Shown here one piece after another: positions 1 to 8,986 of a stretch of 12,619 nt of DNA. Origin of the DNA: an uncultured Desulfomonile sp. (GTDB taxonomy: Bacteria > Desulfobacterota > Desulfomonilia > Desulfomonilales > Desulfomonilaceae); NCBI GenBank assembly GCA_937915285.1, contig CALDNG010000368.1, positions 1-12,619 of the forward strand. The letters are read 5' to 3'. The notes below the pieces were generated by a model. That model was not told where the DNA came from, did no database searches, and worked only from the letters and a program-made list of their open reading frames with translations. The first letter of the stretch is position 1, and each line of letters begins with the position of its first letter. Made by a program: the position numbers and the translations under genes.

Positions 1-1711
1 GCTCCGGCCTGTTAAGTTTCATCAGCACTCGTGTTAACCCCTTGGCCGGGTCTGATCTCCTGTAACCTGCTATCCTTACATCAAAGAAGTTTCTACGCTC
101 TGAGGGAAGAAGACCTGCCCTGATTTCTTCCGTAATTTCAATGGCGCTTTGATAGAATTCACGGGATTGCTCAAATTGACCCAACAATTCATGTCCTCTC
201 CCCGCGCCCGTAAAAGCCACAAAAAGGTCATCAACCGATTTTGTCTTTTTTGCCTCGGAAATGGCTTTTTCGTAAAATGTTACAGCAGAGGAATAATTTG
301 AATCAGCCAGGGCCAATCTACCCTGCAGGCACTGATCTTTGGTCTTGTTGACCAGACTTCTGGCCATTTCTAAATTTCCCATTTCCAAATATAGGTTGGC
401 AAGGGCAGTCTCGGACCTGATGGTCGGTGTCTGCAGGCTATGACTGATTTCAAGGGATTTTTTCAGTGAGTTCACAGCATCGTCAGTTCTGCCCATTAAC
501 GCCTGTAGCTCTCCGATTTGTCTGAGTGCGCTGCCCTGAGCATCCACGTCCCCGATACTGATCTTGATCTCCAGGGATTGGTTACAATTTTCCAGGGCCT
601 TGGCATACTGGCCGGTCGAAACATAAACATCGGCAATGTTACTCAGCGCATAACTTTTTCCTTTGAGATCACCAATGGATTCTTTGATGTCGAGACATTC
701 CCTGTGTTTTTCCAAGGCCTTCCTGTACTGTCCCATAATTCTCAACACAATCCCAATGTTTCCGAGGCAATTGGCTTCCCCATCCCTGTTCTGTATCTTT
801 CTCTGGATAAGAAGTGAATCTTCATAATAGTCTACGGCCTGGCTGAATCTACCGGTTTCTTTGAAGACAATCCCAATATTGTTCAACGTGGCGGCCTGCA
901 GGCTGAGTTCCCCTATCTGGCGAGCCTTATCCAAAGCGAGGTTGTTAAATGTCAGGGCTTTTTCATAGTCGCCACACTGATGGTGGGTAAAAGCCAGGTT
1001 GTTTAACAAAGACGCCTGTCCTCTGATATCTCCAAGTTTTACCGCTATCTTTAGCGCCTCATCATAATAATCCAGGGCTTTTGCGTACTGGCTCAAGCCC
1101 TGATATACATTACCCAGATTTCCCAAGGACTCGCCGATTCCCTTCTCGTCTTTTGTTTTGCGGCTCATTTTCAAGGAGGATTCGATGTATTCCCTGGCTT
1201 TGAGGTAATCCCCCATGGATCGATAACAGTCTCCAATGCTATTCAGTGTGTCAGCCTCGTTCCTGGCATCTCCTGTGGCTTTCTTGATGGGCAGTGACAT
1301 TTCAAAGTATTCAATGGCCCTGCGATAATCCCCCATGGACCTGTAAATAGCTCCGATATTGTTCAGGGCAAACCCACTAATTTTTTTGTCATCTCCAACT
1401 GTCTTGACTAGGACAGCCTTATGTAAATATTCCAATGCCTTGGGATAATCAGCTAGACTCTTGTAAACGGTTCCTATCTGGTTCAAAGCGTATATTCTTT
1501 TTGAAGATTTTGTCTTCTCAAAAATAGAAAGCGCTTCCTCATACTTTAGCAGCGCCTTTTCAATATCCGCTTTGGTTTGCGCTTTACTCTGGATTCTGAA
1601 CCCCTCGCTGTACAACTGTATGCCCTGCTGCTCAGACTGAGCCGACACTGGCACTGAAAACAGAAATAGTAGCAAAATTGCCATAAGCGCACTTAAATAG
1701 CTTCTCATCAT
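1..1711 (-). CDS. Secreted TPR-repeat protein, probable TPR-CHAT type (3' end outside window)
   Basis: The frame is open from the ATG at 1711 to the window edge: 570 codons, no stop, C-terminus missing. Two ATGs stand in tandem (1711 and 1708), 8 bases after an AGAGG ribosome site. Residues 1-24 form a signal peptide: a hydrophobic core (LLLFLF) ending in PVSA before QS, so export is likely. From about residue 74 to 433 there are about nine tetratricopeptide repeats with a regular 40-residue period, each with a core like LNNIG.xY..xGdY.kAleyye.sL.i. Less regular TPR-like helices follow to about 530. The last visible stretch (LLPSERRNFFDVRIAGYRR, 534-552, then a GLTRVLMKLNRPE-like tail) resembles the linker before CHAT domains in bacterial TPR-CHAT proteins, so a caspase-like CHAT domain may lie beyond base 1; this is inference. 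TPRs normally bind partner proteins. The start is only 52 bases after the membrane kinase stop, so co-transcription is likely. Confidence 0.88.
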   Translation of the reverse strand, partial: MMRSYLSALMAILLLFLFSVPVSAQSEQQGIQLYSEGFRIQSKAQTKADIEKALLKYEEALSIFEKTKSSKRIYALNQIGTVYKSLADYPKALEYLHKAVLVKTVGDDKKISGFALNNIGAIYRSMGDYRRAIEYFEMSLPIKKATGDARNEADTLNSIGDCYRSMGDYLKAREYIESSLKMSRKTKDEKGIGESLGNLGNVYQGLSQYAKALDYYDEALKIAVKLGDIRGQASLLNNLAFTHHQCGDYEKALTFNNLALDKARQIGELSLQAATLNNIGIVFKETGRFSQAVDYYEDSLLIQRKIQNRDGEANCLGNIGIVLRIMGQYRKALEKHRECLDIKESIGDLKGKSYALSNIADVYVSTGQYAKALENCNQSLEIKISIGDVDAQGSALRQIGELQALMGRTDDAVNSLKKSLEISHSLQTPTIRSETALANLYLEMGNLEMARSLVNKTKDQCLQGRLALADSNYSSAVTFYEKAISEAKKTKSVDDLFVAFTGAGRGHELLGQFEQSREFYQSAIEITEEIRAGLLPSERRNFFDVRIAGYRRSDPAKGLTRVLMKLNRPE

Positions 1712-1763
1712 GGAAAAAACCTCTGCTGGGTCAGAATCTTATGACTGGATTCAATTCTACAAC

Positions 1764-4700
1764 TCATCCAACGGGTACATTCAAAATGTCTTTTTCGTCC
1801 AGAACCTTTCTCACTGTTTCCAGGACATTTTTTAAATCGAAAGGCTTTGATATATAGGTCTTTGCTCCTAGTTCGAGGAGTTCCCTAACTCGAGCCTCGG
1901 CTCCATAGCCGCTGGCAATTACCACTTTTGCGATGCGGTCAAGACGTAAAATTTCTTCCAGACATTGCCGCCCACCCATGACCGGCATGTTTACGTCCAG
2001 GACCACCAGGTCAATGTCTCCTCCACGATCACGATATATCGAAAGGGCCTCTGCGCCATTTTCGGCGGTAAGCACCGTATATCCTGCCTTTCTGAGAACT
2101 TGAGACCACAGGGACCTTATTGATTCTTCATCATCCACGTAAAGAATTGTTTCATCTCCACCACGTAATTCAGCGGGTTCCAAAGCATCTGACTTCTCAG
2201 AACCTGATTCATCGGCTACTGGAAAAAACAGGTTGAAGGTCGTCCCATGGCCCGGTTGAGTTTCGCAGCTTATGTGGCCATTATGGCCCATTATTATACC
2301 GTGAACTATTGATAAACCCAGGCCTGTCCCTGATGTTCCTTTTGTGGTGAAGAACGGTTCAAAGATTCTGTCCACAAGTTCCTTTTCTATTCCTGTCCCG
2401 GTATCAGACACCGATAGTCTTACATACTCTCCGGGATTTATGTCGATTCTCCCAAAGGCGTCTGTCTCCCTTAGAGTCACATTCGAGGTTCCTATTGAAA
2501 GCGTTCCGCCTTTAGGCATAGCGTGGCTGGCATTAATGCATAGATTCATCAATGCCTGCCCTATTTGGCCGGGGTCACCTTCAACGACATGCAAGTCAGG
2601 CGAGAGACTTGTGTCTATCCTGATCATCCTTGGAATTGTCATGGACAGCATGTTGACGATGTTTTCAACTTCCCTGTTTATTTCTACGGGCCTGAAATGA
2701 ACCTCCTTTTTCCTGCTGAATGTCAGCAGTTGTCTCACTAGTTCAGATGCTTTCCTTGAAGCGTCAGCTATTCGCAATAATTCGCGATGATCTGAATCCC
2801 CCTCAGGGTGCCTCAGCAGCAACAATTCTGAATAACCTGAAGTTACTGTCAGAAGATTGTTGAAATCATGAGCGATTCCTCCTGCCAGGTTTCCGATGGC
2901 TTCCATCTTCTGGGCGTGCAGGAGCTGTGAGCGTAACTCTCTGGCTTCGCTAACATCAGTCACAAAAATAAGTCCGCATCTTTGTCCCTTGTGCTCAATT
3001 ACTGAAGCCCAGACGCTCATGTCAAATATTTTGCCGTTCCTTCTCAATCCCTTTGATTCATAGTTTGAAGGTGAGTCCTTTCCGGCAATTCGTTCCCTGT
3101 GAAAGTTGACAAGCATCTCACGGACTTCCGGAGCGATCAGCATTTCGATTGCCTGACCTGCAATGTCATCAGGAGAGTCATATCCAAAAATGCTGGCCAG
3201 AGCATTATTGCAGAACACGAATCTTGAGCCATCAGTTAGAGCTATTCCTATAGGCGAGGATTCTATTAGCACTCGCATCATCTGATCCGTTTCCCTGAGG
3301 GCCTCATCTTTTATGACCCTATCAGTCATGTCCTGGTTGATAACAATAGCTCCGTTAATTTGTCCTGATTTGTCACGGATAGGTACTGCGGAATTGAGAA
3401 CGACCTTTTTATGTCCATCAAATGTTTCAATATCGATCATTTCCCCAATGGTGGTCTCACCGTATTTCACGGCTTTGTACAAGGCCCATTCCTCACGTTC
3501 AATCGGTTTGCCAGTGTCACGACGCCATGCCTTGTATTTATATTGTTGTTGAATTCCGGGAAATTCTTCGCATCCCCAAATCTTGTGGCCGGCAGGATTA
3601 ACCTGTATGATCGTTCCGCTCTTGTCTGCTATCCAAACACCAAGAGGGATAGTCTGCAATACGGTACTGAGAAGTTCCTCATTCTTTCTGAGGCTTTCTT
3701 CAGCCTTTTTTCGATCCGTGATATCTATTGATAACTCGAACTTTACTTCCCTTCCATCGGGCCATGTGATCATTCTGTCAATGATCATGAAATGTTTGGA
3801 AACTTTTGGGAAATGGTGTTCCCATTCGTATGGCTGGCCTTTGAGGGAAATCACTTTTTCGTTTGGGCAGAATTCACAAGGAGTCCGTAATCCAACAAGT
3901 TGCTCGTGGCATATTCCCCCTGAAACATCCTTGCCGAAAAACTCTATGGCGTGACGATTGGCGAATAACAAATTGTGATCTTTAGGATCAATAACAAATA
4001 TGAGCTGATTGATGCTGTCGAAAATGGAAAGCAGCTGTTCCCTTTCAAGTTTCAGTGAATTCTCGGTTTTTTTCCGCTCCGTGATATCAATTCCCATACC
4101 TACTACGCATTGGCGGCCTTCTAGTGAAACCAGTTTTCCAGTAAGTAAGAATGGCTTCTGAATCCCGTCTTTGGATGTGACAGAGGCTTCGGTTGTCACT
4201 TCGCCTTTTGTAAAGACCTCGTTAATGGCCTGCGCCACTGTCTCTCGATCTAAACCGCTAAAAAAGTCTATTGGTGTTAGGTTTGCGATCTCTTCATCAG
4301 AGAATCCCGTCAACAGCGACAGGTTCTTGTTCCACCTCAGAAACCTCAAATCCTCCCCAAACACATAAAAACTTCCAGGCAGGCTCTCTATTACAATCTG
4401 TCCAAAATTTCTCTCAGCCAGGATTTCCTTCTGTGCCAGAATCTGTTTTTTCTCTCGCTCCTGCAATTCTTCAGCCATGCGGTCCAGCGCTTCTCCAAGA
4501 ATGGCTAGTTCCCCCTGATCACTTGAAAGCCCGACACGTGTGTCCCATTTTCCCTTAGATAGGCTCTTTGTGGCCTGTACAAGTCTATTGAGATTGCCCA
4601 GTATGTATTTCTGGGAAAAAACAAGAGCCAGGATAATGCCAACTGTGTTGGCTAGAAAGAGCCAGACGAGATTTATCAGGACAGTACGGTCAATATTCTC

Positions 4701-5525
4701 CAGAACGGTCTTTCTGTCCACGCCAACGTAAACATAACCAATATTGGAAATAGGCCATAATGGATAGAATCCGTATATCTTGATCTTTCCATCCAGTCCA
4801 ACTGCCTGCGTTACGCCCTGTTTCTGTTCCAGGACTTTTCTGACTATTTCATTGTCGGGGTTTGATGTCCCTGCCCAAAGTGAACCTTCCGAGCTTCTTC
4901 CTACAACTACTCCTTTTCCGTCAATCAGCGTAATGGTGGCGTTTTCGAATAAAAAGGGGTGCTGCGATATGTTGTTGAACCATGAAAGGTCGACCGTCGC
5001 AAAAACCACTCCTGAAACGTCCGAATTGTCATTAAAAACAGGATGCGAAAAAGTGATGGTGTGCTTCCCGCCGTTCGTACTTGGGACCACATTTCCTGCA
5101 GAAAATGATCTAGACTCTGTGGCAGATTTGAAGAAATCCCTGTCACCCATGTAGACCGGCTTGTCTGATGGGAGAAATCTACACACCAGATATCCCTGGC
5201 TGTTTATCAGCCCGGCATTTGTGCAAAATGGCAAGGCGCCGTTGTGGAATATATTTCCAAACACCGACAGGCACGATACTGTGTTCAGTGACGTTATCCC
5301 AGGGTCAGTTGATACTGAAGCCAGAGTCTCATAGATCATCCTGAAGGGTAATAATTGCCAGTGGTAAATATCCCGTGCGATGTTGTAGACACGCTGCTCT
5401 GCATCTCCTATGGCCCTCCGACGTTCTTCCAACCCATTGTAAAGAACCATCAGCAGCAACGGGAATACCGTCACAAAAAGTAGCAACAAAATTCTAAAAC
5501 GAATTCCGTAGATAAGTTTTCTCAT
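1764..5525 (-). CDS. Membrane hybrid sensor histidine kinase: dCache-HAMP-PAS x4-HisKA-HATPase-REC
   Basis: This 1253-residue sensor kinase autophosphorylates on histidine and passes phosphate to its own receiver. Order: TM1 (about 10-30); an extracytoplasmic dCache-like sensor (31-280, with a DRDFFKSA motif); TM2 (281-303); HAMP (303-356); a short coiled linker; four PAS domains (about 375-486, 495-608, 614-738, 742-862), three of them ending in the usual DITERK/DITDRK/DMTDR-type joint; HisKA with H886 in AHDFNN; HATPase with N998, DTGTGIE (1041-1047) and GTGLGLS (1066-1072); and a C-terminal REC with D1131/D1132, phospho-acceptor D1177, S1205 and K1227. All catalytic residues are present. 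PAS2 carries a cysteine cluster (C539, C550, C553). The ATG follows a GGGG element by 8 bases. No DNA-binding output is present, so phosphate probably goes on to another protein. The TPR gene follows closely. The ligand is unknown. Confidence 0.95.
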   Translation of the reverse strand: MRKLIYGIRFRILLLLFVTVFPLLLMVLYNGLEERRRAIGDAEQRVYNIARDIYHWQLLPFRMIYETLASVSTDPGITSLNTVSCLSVFGNIFHNGALPFCTNAGLINSQGYLVCRFLPSDKPVYMGDRDFFKSATESRSFSAGNVVPSTNGGKHTITFSHPVFNDNSDVSGVVFATVDLSWFNNISQHPFLFENATITLIDGKGVVVGRSSEGSLWAGTSNPDNEIVRKVLEQKQGVTQAVGLDGKIKIYGFYPLWPISNIGYVYVGVDRKTVLENIDRTVLINLVWLFLANTVGIILALVFSQKYILGNLNRLVQATKSLSKGKWDTRVGLSSDQGELAILGEALDRMAEELQEREKKQILAQKEILAERNFGQIVIESLPGSFYVFGEDLRFLRWNKNLSLLTGFSDEEIANLTPIDFFSGLDRETVAQAINEVFTKGEVTTEASVTSKDGIQKPFLLTGKLVSLEGRQCVVGMGIDITERKKTENSLKLEREQLLSIFDSINQLIFVIDPKDHNLLFANRHAIEFFGKDVSGGICHEQLVGLRTPCEFCPNEKVISLKGQPYEWEHHFPKVSKHFMIIDRMITWPDGREVKFELSIDITDRKKAEESLRKNEELLSTVLQTIPLGVWIADKSGTIIQVNPAGHKIWGCEEFPGIQQQYKYKAWRRDTGKPIEREEWALYKAVKYGETTIGEMIDIETFDGHKKVVLNSAVPIRDKSGQINGAIVINQDMTDRVIKDEALRETDQMMRVLIESSPIGIALTDGSRFVFCNNALASIFGYDSPDDIAGQAIEMLIAPEVREMLVNFHRERIAGKDSPSNYESKGLRRNGKIFDMSVWASVIEHKGQRCGLIFVTDVSEARELRSQLLHAQKMEAIGNLAGGIAHDFNNLLTVTSGYSELLLLRHPEGDSDHRELLRIADASRKASELVRQLLTFSRKKEVHFRPVEINREVENIVNMLSMTIPRMIRIDTSLSPDLHVVEGDPGQIGQALMNLCINASHAMPKGGTLSIGTSNVTLRETDAFGRIDINPGEYVRLSVSDTGTGIEKELVDRIFEPFFTTKGTSGTGLGLSIVHGIIMGHNGHISCETQPGHGTTFNLFFPVADESGSEKSDALEPAELRGGDETILYVDDEESIRSLWSQVLRKAGYTVLTAENGAEALSIYRDRGGDIDLVVLDVNMPVMGGRQCLEEILRLDRIAKVVIASGYGAEARVRELLELGAKTYISKPFDLKNVLETVRKVLDEKDILNVPVG

Positions 5526-5561
5526 TTCTTTACCCCATCAGGGTTCAAGACAACTATTTTT

Positions 5562-5590
5562 TAGAATCAGGTTCGATGTTGTTTTGTCAA
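5562..5590 (-). promoter_or_regulatory. Possible sigma-70 promoter for the membrane kinase gene
   Basis: On the minus strand a perfect TTGACA (5590-5585) lies upstream of the kinase start at 5525. The -10 region is weak: GATTCT at 16-base spacing is the best match, 3 of 6. If used, the leader would be about 30 bases. The position just after a probable terminator favours a separate transcription unit, but the poor -10 keeps this tentative. Confidence 0.3.
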
Positions 5591-5603
5591 ATTCTCCCAC
5601 AGC

Positions 5604-5626
5604 AAAAAGGTGCGCCGGCGGCACAC
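5604..5626 (-). terminator. Probable intrinsic terminator after the soluble hybrid kinase
   Basis: On the minus strand, GTGTGC and GCGCAC form a 6-bp stem (one G-U pair) around a CGCCG loop, followed by C and five T. It lies about 104 bases past the stop of the soluble kinase and before the TTGACA box of the membrane kinase. The stem is short but GC-rich; some read-through is expected. Confidence 0.5.
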
Positions 5627-5729
5627 AGTAAGCGCGTGATAAAAAGATTCCATGACAGACCTATGACCGGTACTGGGTCAACTAAAAGCCTCTGCATACC
5701 GTCTCTTGCGGACAATATTATGGTTTAGG

Positions 5730-7664
5730 CTATAAAATCGAACGAGTTACATCCAGAAGATCTGTCATGCCAAAAGGTTTTTGAAGAAAACCGGCAACCG
5801 TTTTCCTGTGCTCATCCCCTAAACCAGAGATTGGGTTTTGATCGCCCACTAACAGGATTCTTGCAGACGGATCAATACTGACAAGTTCACTCAGGCAGTT
5901 TCTTCGGGATTTGTCTAAAATGTTGTAGTCCAGTATCACCAATCGGATTTCAGAATGTCTCTGTTCGAATATTTCAACTGCTATGGCAGGGTCAGTCGCT
6001 GTTATTACTGAGTGCCCAATGAGTTCAAGCGCCTTTTGTTCCATCTCGACTACCTGAAGATTGATTTCGATAACCAGAATGAATTTTCTCAACGCAGTTT
6101 CACTATCTGGATGGGCCACCTTCTCAGAAACCGGATTCAATCCATGGACTGCAGGTAAATATACCTTAAATTGGGCTCCATGACCGGGTTTGCTTTCGCA
6201 TGTCACGAAACCATTGTGCTGCATGGCAATGCCTCTAACAACTGACAGCCCCAGTCCCATGCCCTTTTGGGAGCCTCTCTGTTTGGTGGAGAAAAAAGGA
6301 TCAAATATCAGGGGTAAAGTATCTTTGTCTATACCTGGTCCATTGTCACTGAATGTCAGCAGCGCATAATCACCTGGAGACGCTCCCGAGTCCGAATCTC
6401 TGATGTCAGCCTCAGTCAGTAGCACCCGGCGAGTTGAAATAGTAGCCACACCTCCAGTTGGCATCACCTCTGAGGCGTTAATCGCAAGGTTCATTAAAAG
6501 TTGATCGATTTGGCTGATGTCTGCATCGACAATAAGCGGATCCTTACTCAAATGCATTTCCAATTGCATCGGATTGGGAAGGGTTTTTGTAATAACTTGG
6601 GACAGTTCAGAAATCCTCAAATTAAGATCTACAGGTCTTGGAATGATTTGCGACTGCTGACTAAAGGCCAGAAGTTTGGAGACAATCTCTGCAGCCTCGC
6701 GGGTCGTGGAAATGATTTTTTTCAGACTAAGATGACCAGAATCGGTTTCGCAGCCATCCATTAACAACAGTTCAGAGTACCCCCTGATGATCTGAAGCAT
6801 ATTATTGAAGTCATGTGCAATTCCGCCTACAAGCGTACCCAGGGTGGCCATTTTCTGGGATTGGAAAACCTTTCGCTGGAGAAATTCCGCTTCCTGCTGG
6901 GCAAGCACTCTCTCGGTAATATCCCGGTTACTTACCCTGATCCCGATATATTCCTGGTCGTCATCATAGACTCTCAGGGAATACTGTTCAATCCAACGGC
7001 ACTCACCATCCCTCATGAATATCCTGAACCGAACGGATTTTAACTCATTAGAGCCACTATCATTGGCATTATCAGCCAATAGCGATTTATCTTCGGGGTG
7101 AACAATCTCATGGATCAGCTCAGGGTTTGCTATGAACTCGGATGGACTATGTCCTGTTACACGTTCGCACGAGGGTGACATAAATCTGACAGCGCCCTTC
7201 GGGTCAAGCCAGTATTCCCAATCATACGTAAAGTTGGCCACAGTTTTGAATTTCAGTTCACTTTCTTTAAGAGCTTTCTCGGCCAGTTTTATCCGCAGCA
7301 ACGACTCAACCCGTGCCAGAAGTTCCCTATTTGAAACAGGACGGGCAATATATCCATCAGCGCCTATTTCCAGACCTATAGACTGATGCTCCGAGTCCGT
7401 CTTCATGCTGGAAATTAAAACGACAAAAGTGTCCGAAAGTCCTGGAATGGATTTTATTCGCTTGCATACCTCGTACCCGTCAATATCGGGCAATACAACG
7501 TCCGCTAGTATTAGGTCCGGTTTTGCTGATTGAGCCAAACCAATGCCTTCCAGGCCCGTTCCTGCCTGAATTGTCTCGTAGCCTGCGCTTCTGAGGATTC
7601 TACATACTCCATTCAGAATGGACGGATTGTCATCTATGGCTAAAATCAATGTCTTTTCGTTCAT
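5730..7664 (-). CDS. Soluble hybrid histidine kinase: REC-PAS-HisKA-HATPase-REC(degenerate)
   Basis: This 644-residue cytoplasmic kinase has no membrane segment or signal peptide. Order: N-terminal receiver (1-125; acidic pair D11/D12, acceptor D55, S85, but the conserved lysine of the KP motif is R108); PAS/PAC (about 135-253, ending NRDITER); HisKA with H284 in AHDFNN; HATPase with N396, DNGPGID (440-446) and GMGLGLS (468-474); and a C-terminal receiver-like domain (about 527-644). That last domain keeps D579 and K629, but its acidic pocket reads VIEIN and the Ser/Thr position is G607, so it is partly degenerate. The kinase core is intact. A receiver in front of a kinase usually means it takes phosphate from another kinase or is tuned by phosphorylation. 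The ATG has GGGGA 7 bases upstream. It lies 80 bases after the MFS gene on the same strand. Confidence 0.94.
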   Translation of the reverse strand: MNEKTLILAIDDNPSILNGVCRILRSAGYETIQAGTGLEGIGLAQSAKPDLILADVVLPDIDGYEVCKRIKSIPGLSDTFVVLISSMKTDSEHQSIGLEIGADGYIARPVSNRELLARVESLLRIKLAEKALKESELKFKTVANFTYDWEYWLDPKGAVRFMSPSCERVTGHSPSEFIANPELIHEIVHPEDKSLLADNANDSGSNELKSVRFRIFMRDGECRWIEQYSLRVYDDDQEYIGIRVSNRDITERVLAQQEAEFLQRKVFQSQKMATLGTLVGGIAHDFNNMLQIIRGYSELLLMDGCETDSGHLSLKKIISTTREAAEIVSKLLAFSQQSQIIPRPVDLNLRISELSQVITKTLPNPMQLEMHLSKDPLIVDADISQIDQLLMNLAINASEVMPTGGVATISTRRVLLTEADIRDSDSGASPGDYALLTFSDNGPGIDKDTLPLIFDPFFSTKQRGSQKGMGLGLSVVRGIAMQHNGFVTCESKPGHGAQFKVYLPAVHGLNPVSEKVAHPDSETALRKFILVIEINLQVVEMEQKALELIGHSVITATDPAIAVEIFEQRHSEIRLVILDYNILDKSRRNCLSELVSIDPSARILLVGDQNPISGLGDEHRKTVAGFLQKPFGMTDLLDVTRSIL

Positions 7665-7744
7665 TCGGAATTCCCCATGTCATACAGGAAGCCTGTCATG
7701 TCTCCACACTTCTGGAATCCCTTTGAAATGCGAGGAACAAATGT

Positions 7745-8986
7745 CTAAGAATCCTTTTCAGAGAAGGTTTTTAAACCGAGGGACATGATGGCGCCCACAA
7801 AAGAAACCAGACAAGCCAGAAGAAATGGACCCGTGAAGGAATGTGTGACATCTGCAAGGTAGCCACCGACCCACGGACCGAGAGCTTGACCTATCCCGAA
7901 GAACAGGGTTATGAAACCAAGCCCGGCGGGGGCAAGCCTTGGACCAACGTAATCCCCTGCTGTCGCAGCCATTATCGTCGGGATGCTCCATGCTGTCAGG
8001 CCGAAGAATATCGCTGAGAGGTAAAATCCTGTTTTTGCCTGAAACAGGGCAAAGATGGCGTAAGATAAACCGAGAGCTACATATGCCATTGCAGCTCCCC
8101 TGGCGCGACCCAACCGATCGGATAGTCCACCCCAGATCATGCCGCAAAATATGCTTAATCCCCCTACCAGGGCCCACAGTTTCCCGGCTTCGGCCTGGCT
8201 CATTCCCATTTCCTTACATAGATAGGCCGCAAAGAAAGTCATGTAGATGATGTATGAAAATCCGTAAAGGAAATAGACCAACCCCAGGAACCACACTGCC
8301 CTCATCCGGTATATGTTGCTCCAGTTGGGCAATCCAGGAACTTGCTTGACATCGCCAGCAACAGTGTCTGACTCAGATCCTATCTGCCGTAAGCCCAAAT
8401 CCTCCGGACGGTTCCTGATAACAAGGCCTGCAATCATGGCTATTACCAGGACTGCCCCACCTAGGTAAAACCAGGCGAATCTCCATCCCTCAGTACCATA
8501 CGCAACCAGGATCTGAGGTACCACTAGACCGGCTATCATGGTTCCACCGCCTATGCCTCCAGATACTATGCCGGTTGCGAATCCACGACGCCCAATGGCA
8601 AACCACGCTGAGCCCAATGCCATTGCCGGAACGTAGGCAGCGCCATTACCTAATCCGGTGAGCAACCTTCCTACAAAGGCCGAGCCAAAGGTTTCGGCAA
8701 ATCCAGTAAATATAAGTGTCAGTCCCATCAGTACCAAGGCTAGCGCAATTACTATGCGTGTTCCAAACCGTGCTGCAAGAAATCCCCCTATGATTGCCAT
8801 CAAAAGATATCCGATAAAATTTCCAGTCCCCAGAAGGCCAAGCTGACTGTAACTAAGCCCAAGACCATCTTTCATGGCTGGTAAGATCAGGGTGTAGGAC
8901 ATTCGGCCAAATCCATGAGCGCCTACAGTGACAATCAAACCTGCCAGGATAACAATCCAGCCGTAGTGCAATCTGCCTTTCATCAT
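7745..8986 (-). CDS. Major facilitator superfamily transporter, YbfB/YjiJ- or OFA/MCT-like
   Basis: The protein has 413 residues and about 12 hydrophobic segments, the normal MFS size, so it is an inner-membrane secondary carrier. The N-terminal HYGWIVILAG motif is common in OFA/monocarboxylate-type members. The FGRMSYTLILPAMKDGLGLS stretch resembles YbfB/YjiJ-like carriers. The cytoplasmic loop 2-3 motif appears in relaxed form (GGFLAARFGTR), with an echo in the second half (GGLSDRLGRARG). A polar central loop (about 193-225, NRPEDLGLRQ) divides two six-helix halves. The substrate cannot be told from sequence; an organic anion is a guess. Two ATGs (8986, 8983) stand 7 and 10 bases after GAGG. 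It is the first gene of the minus-strand run and is divergent from the radical SAM gene. The following kinase starts 80 bases past its stop, with no clear terminator between, so the two may share a transcript. Confidence 0.9.
   Translation of the reverse strand: MMKGRLHYGWIVILAGLIVTVGAHGFGRMSYTLILPAMKDGLGLSYSQLGLLGTGNFIGYLLMAIIGGFLAARFGTRIVIALALVLMGLTLIFTGFAETFGSAFVGRLLTGLGNGAAYVPAMALGSAWFAIGRRGFATGIVSGGIGGGTMIAGLVVPQILVAYGTEGWRFAWFYLGGAVLVIAMIAGLVIRNRPEDLGLRQIGSESDTVAGDVKQVPGLPNWSNIYRMRAVWFLGLVYFLYGFSYIIYMTFFAAYLCKEMGMSQAEAGKLWALVGGLSIFCGMIWGGLSDRLGRARGAAMAYVALGLSYAIFALFQAKTGFYLSAIFFGLTAWSIPTIMAATAGDYVGPRLAPAGLGFITLFFGIGQALGPWVGGYLADVTHSFTGPFLLACLVSFVGAIMSLGLKTFSEKDS

Noticed and set aside
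518..817. 99-codon plus-strand ORF
   Set aside because: It lies wholly antisense to the TPR-repeat gene; its length comes from the repetitive codons of the opposite strand.
400..1500. Regularly spaced similar segments that could suggest a CRISPR array
   Set aside because: The period is 120 bases, the units are diverged, and they are coding TPR units in one open frame.
4925..5154. Overlapping ORFs on both strands within the kinase sensor region
   Set aside because: They are in other frames of a well-supported dCache domain and show no motif or ribosome site.
7681..7697. ACAGG-AAG-CCTGT hairpin between MFS and soluble kinase genes
   Set aside because: Only a 5-bp stem with a 3-base loop and no T-tract on either strand, so not a convincing terminator.
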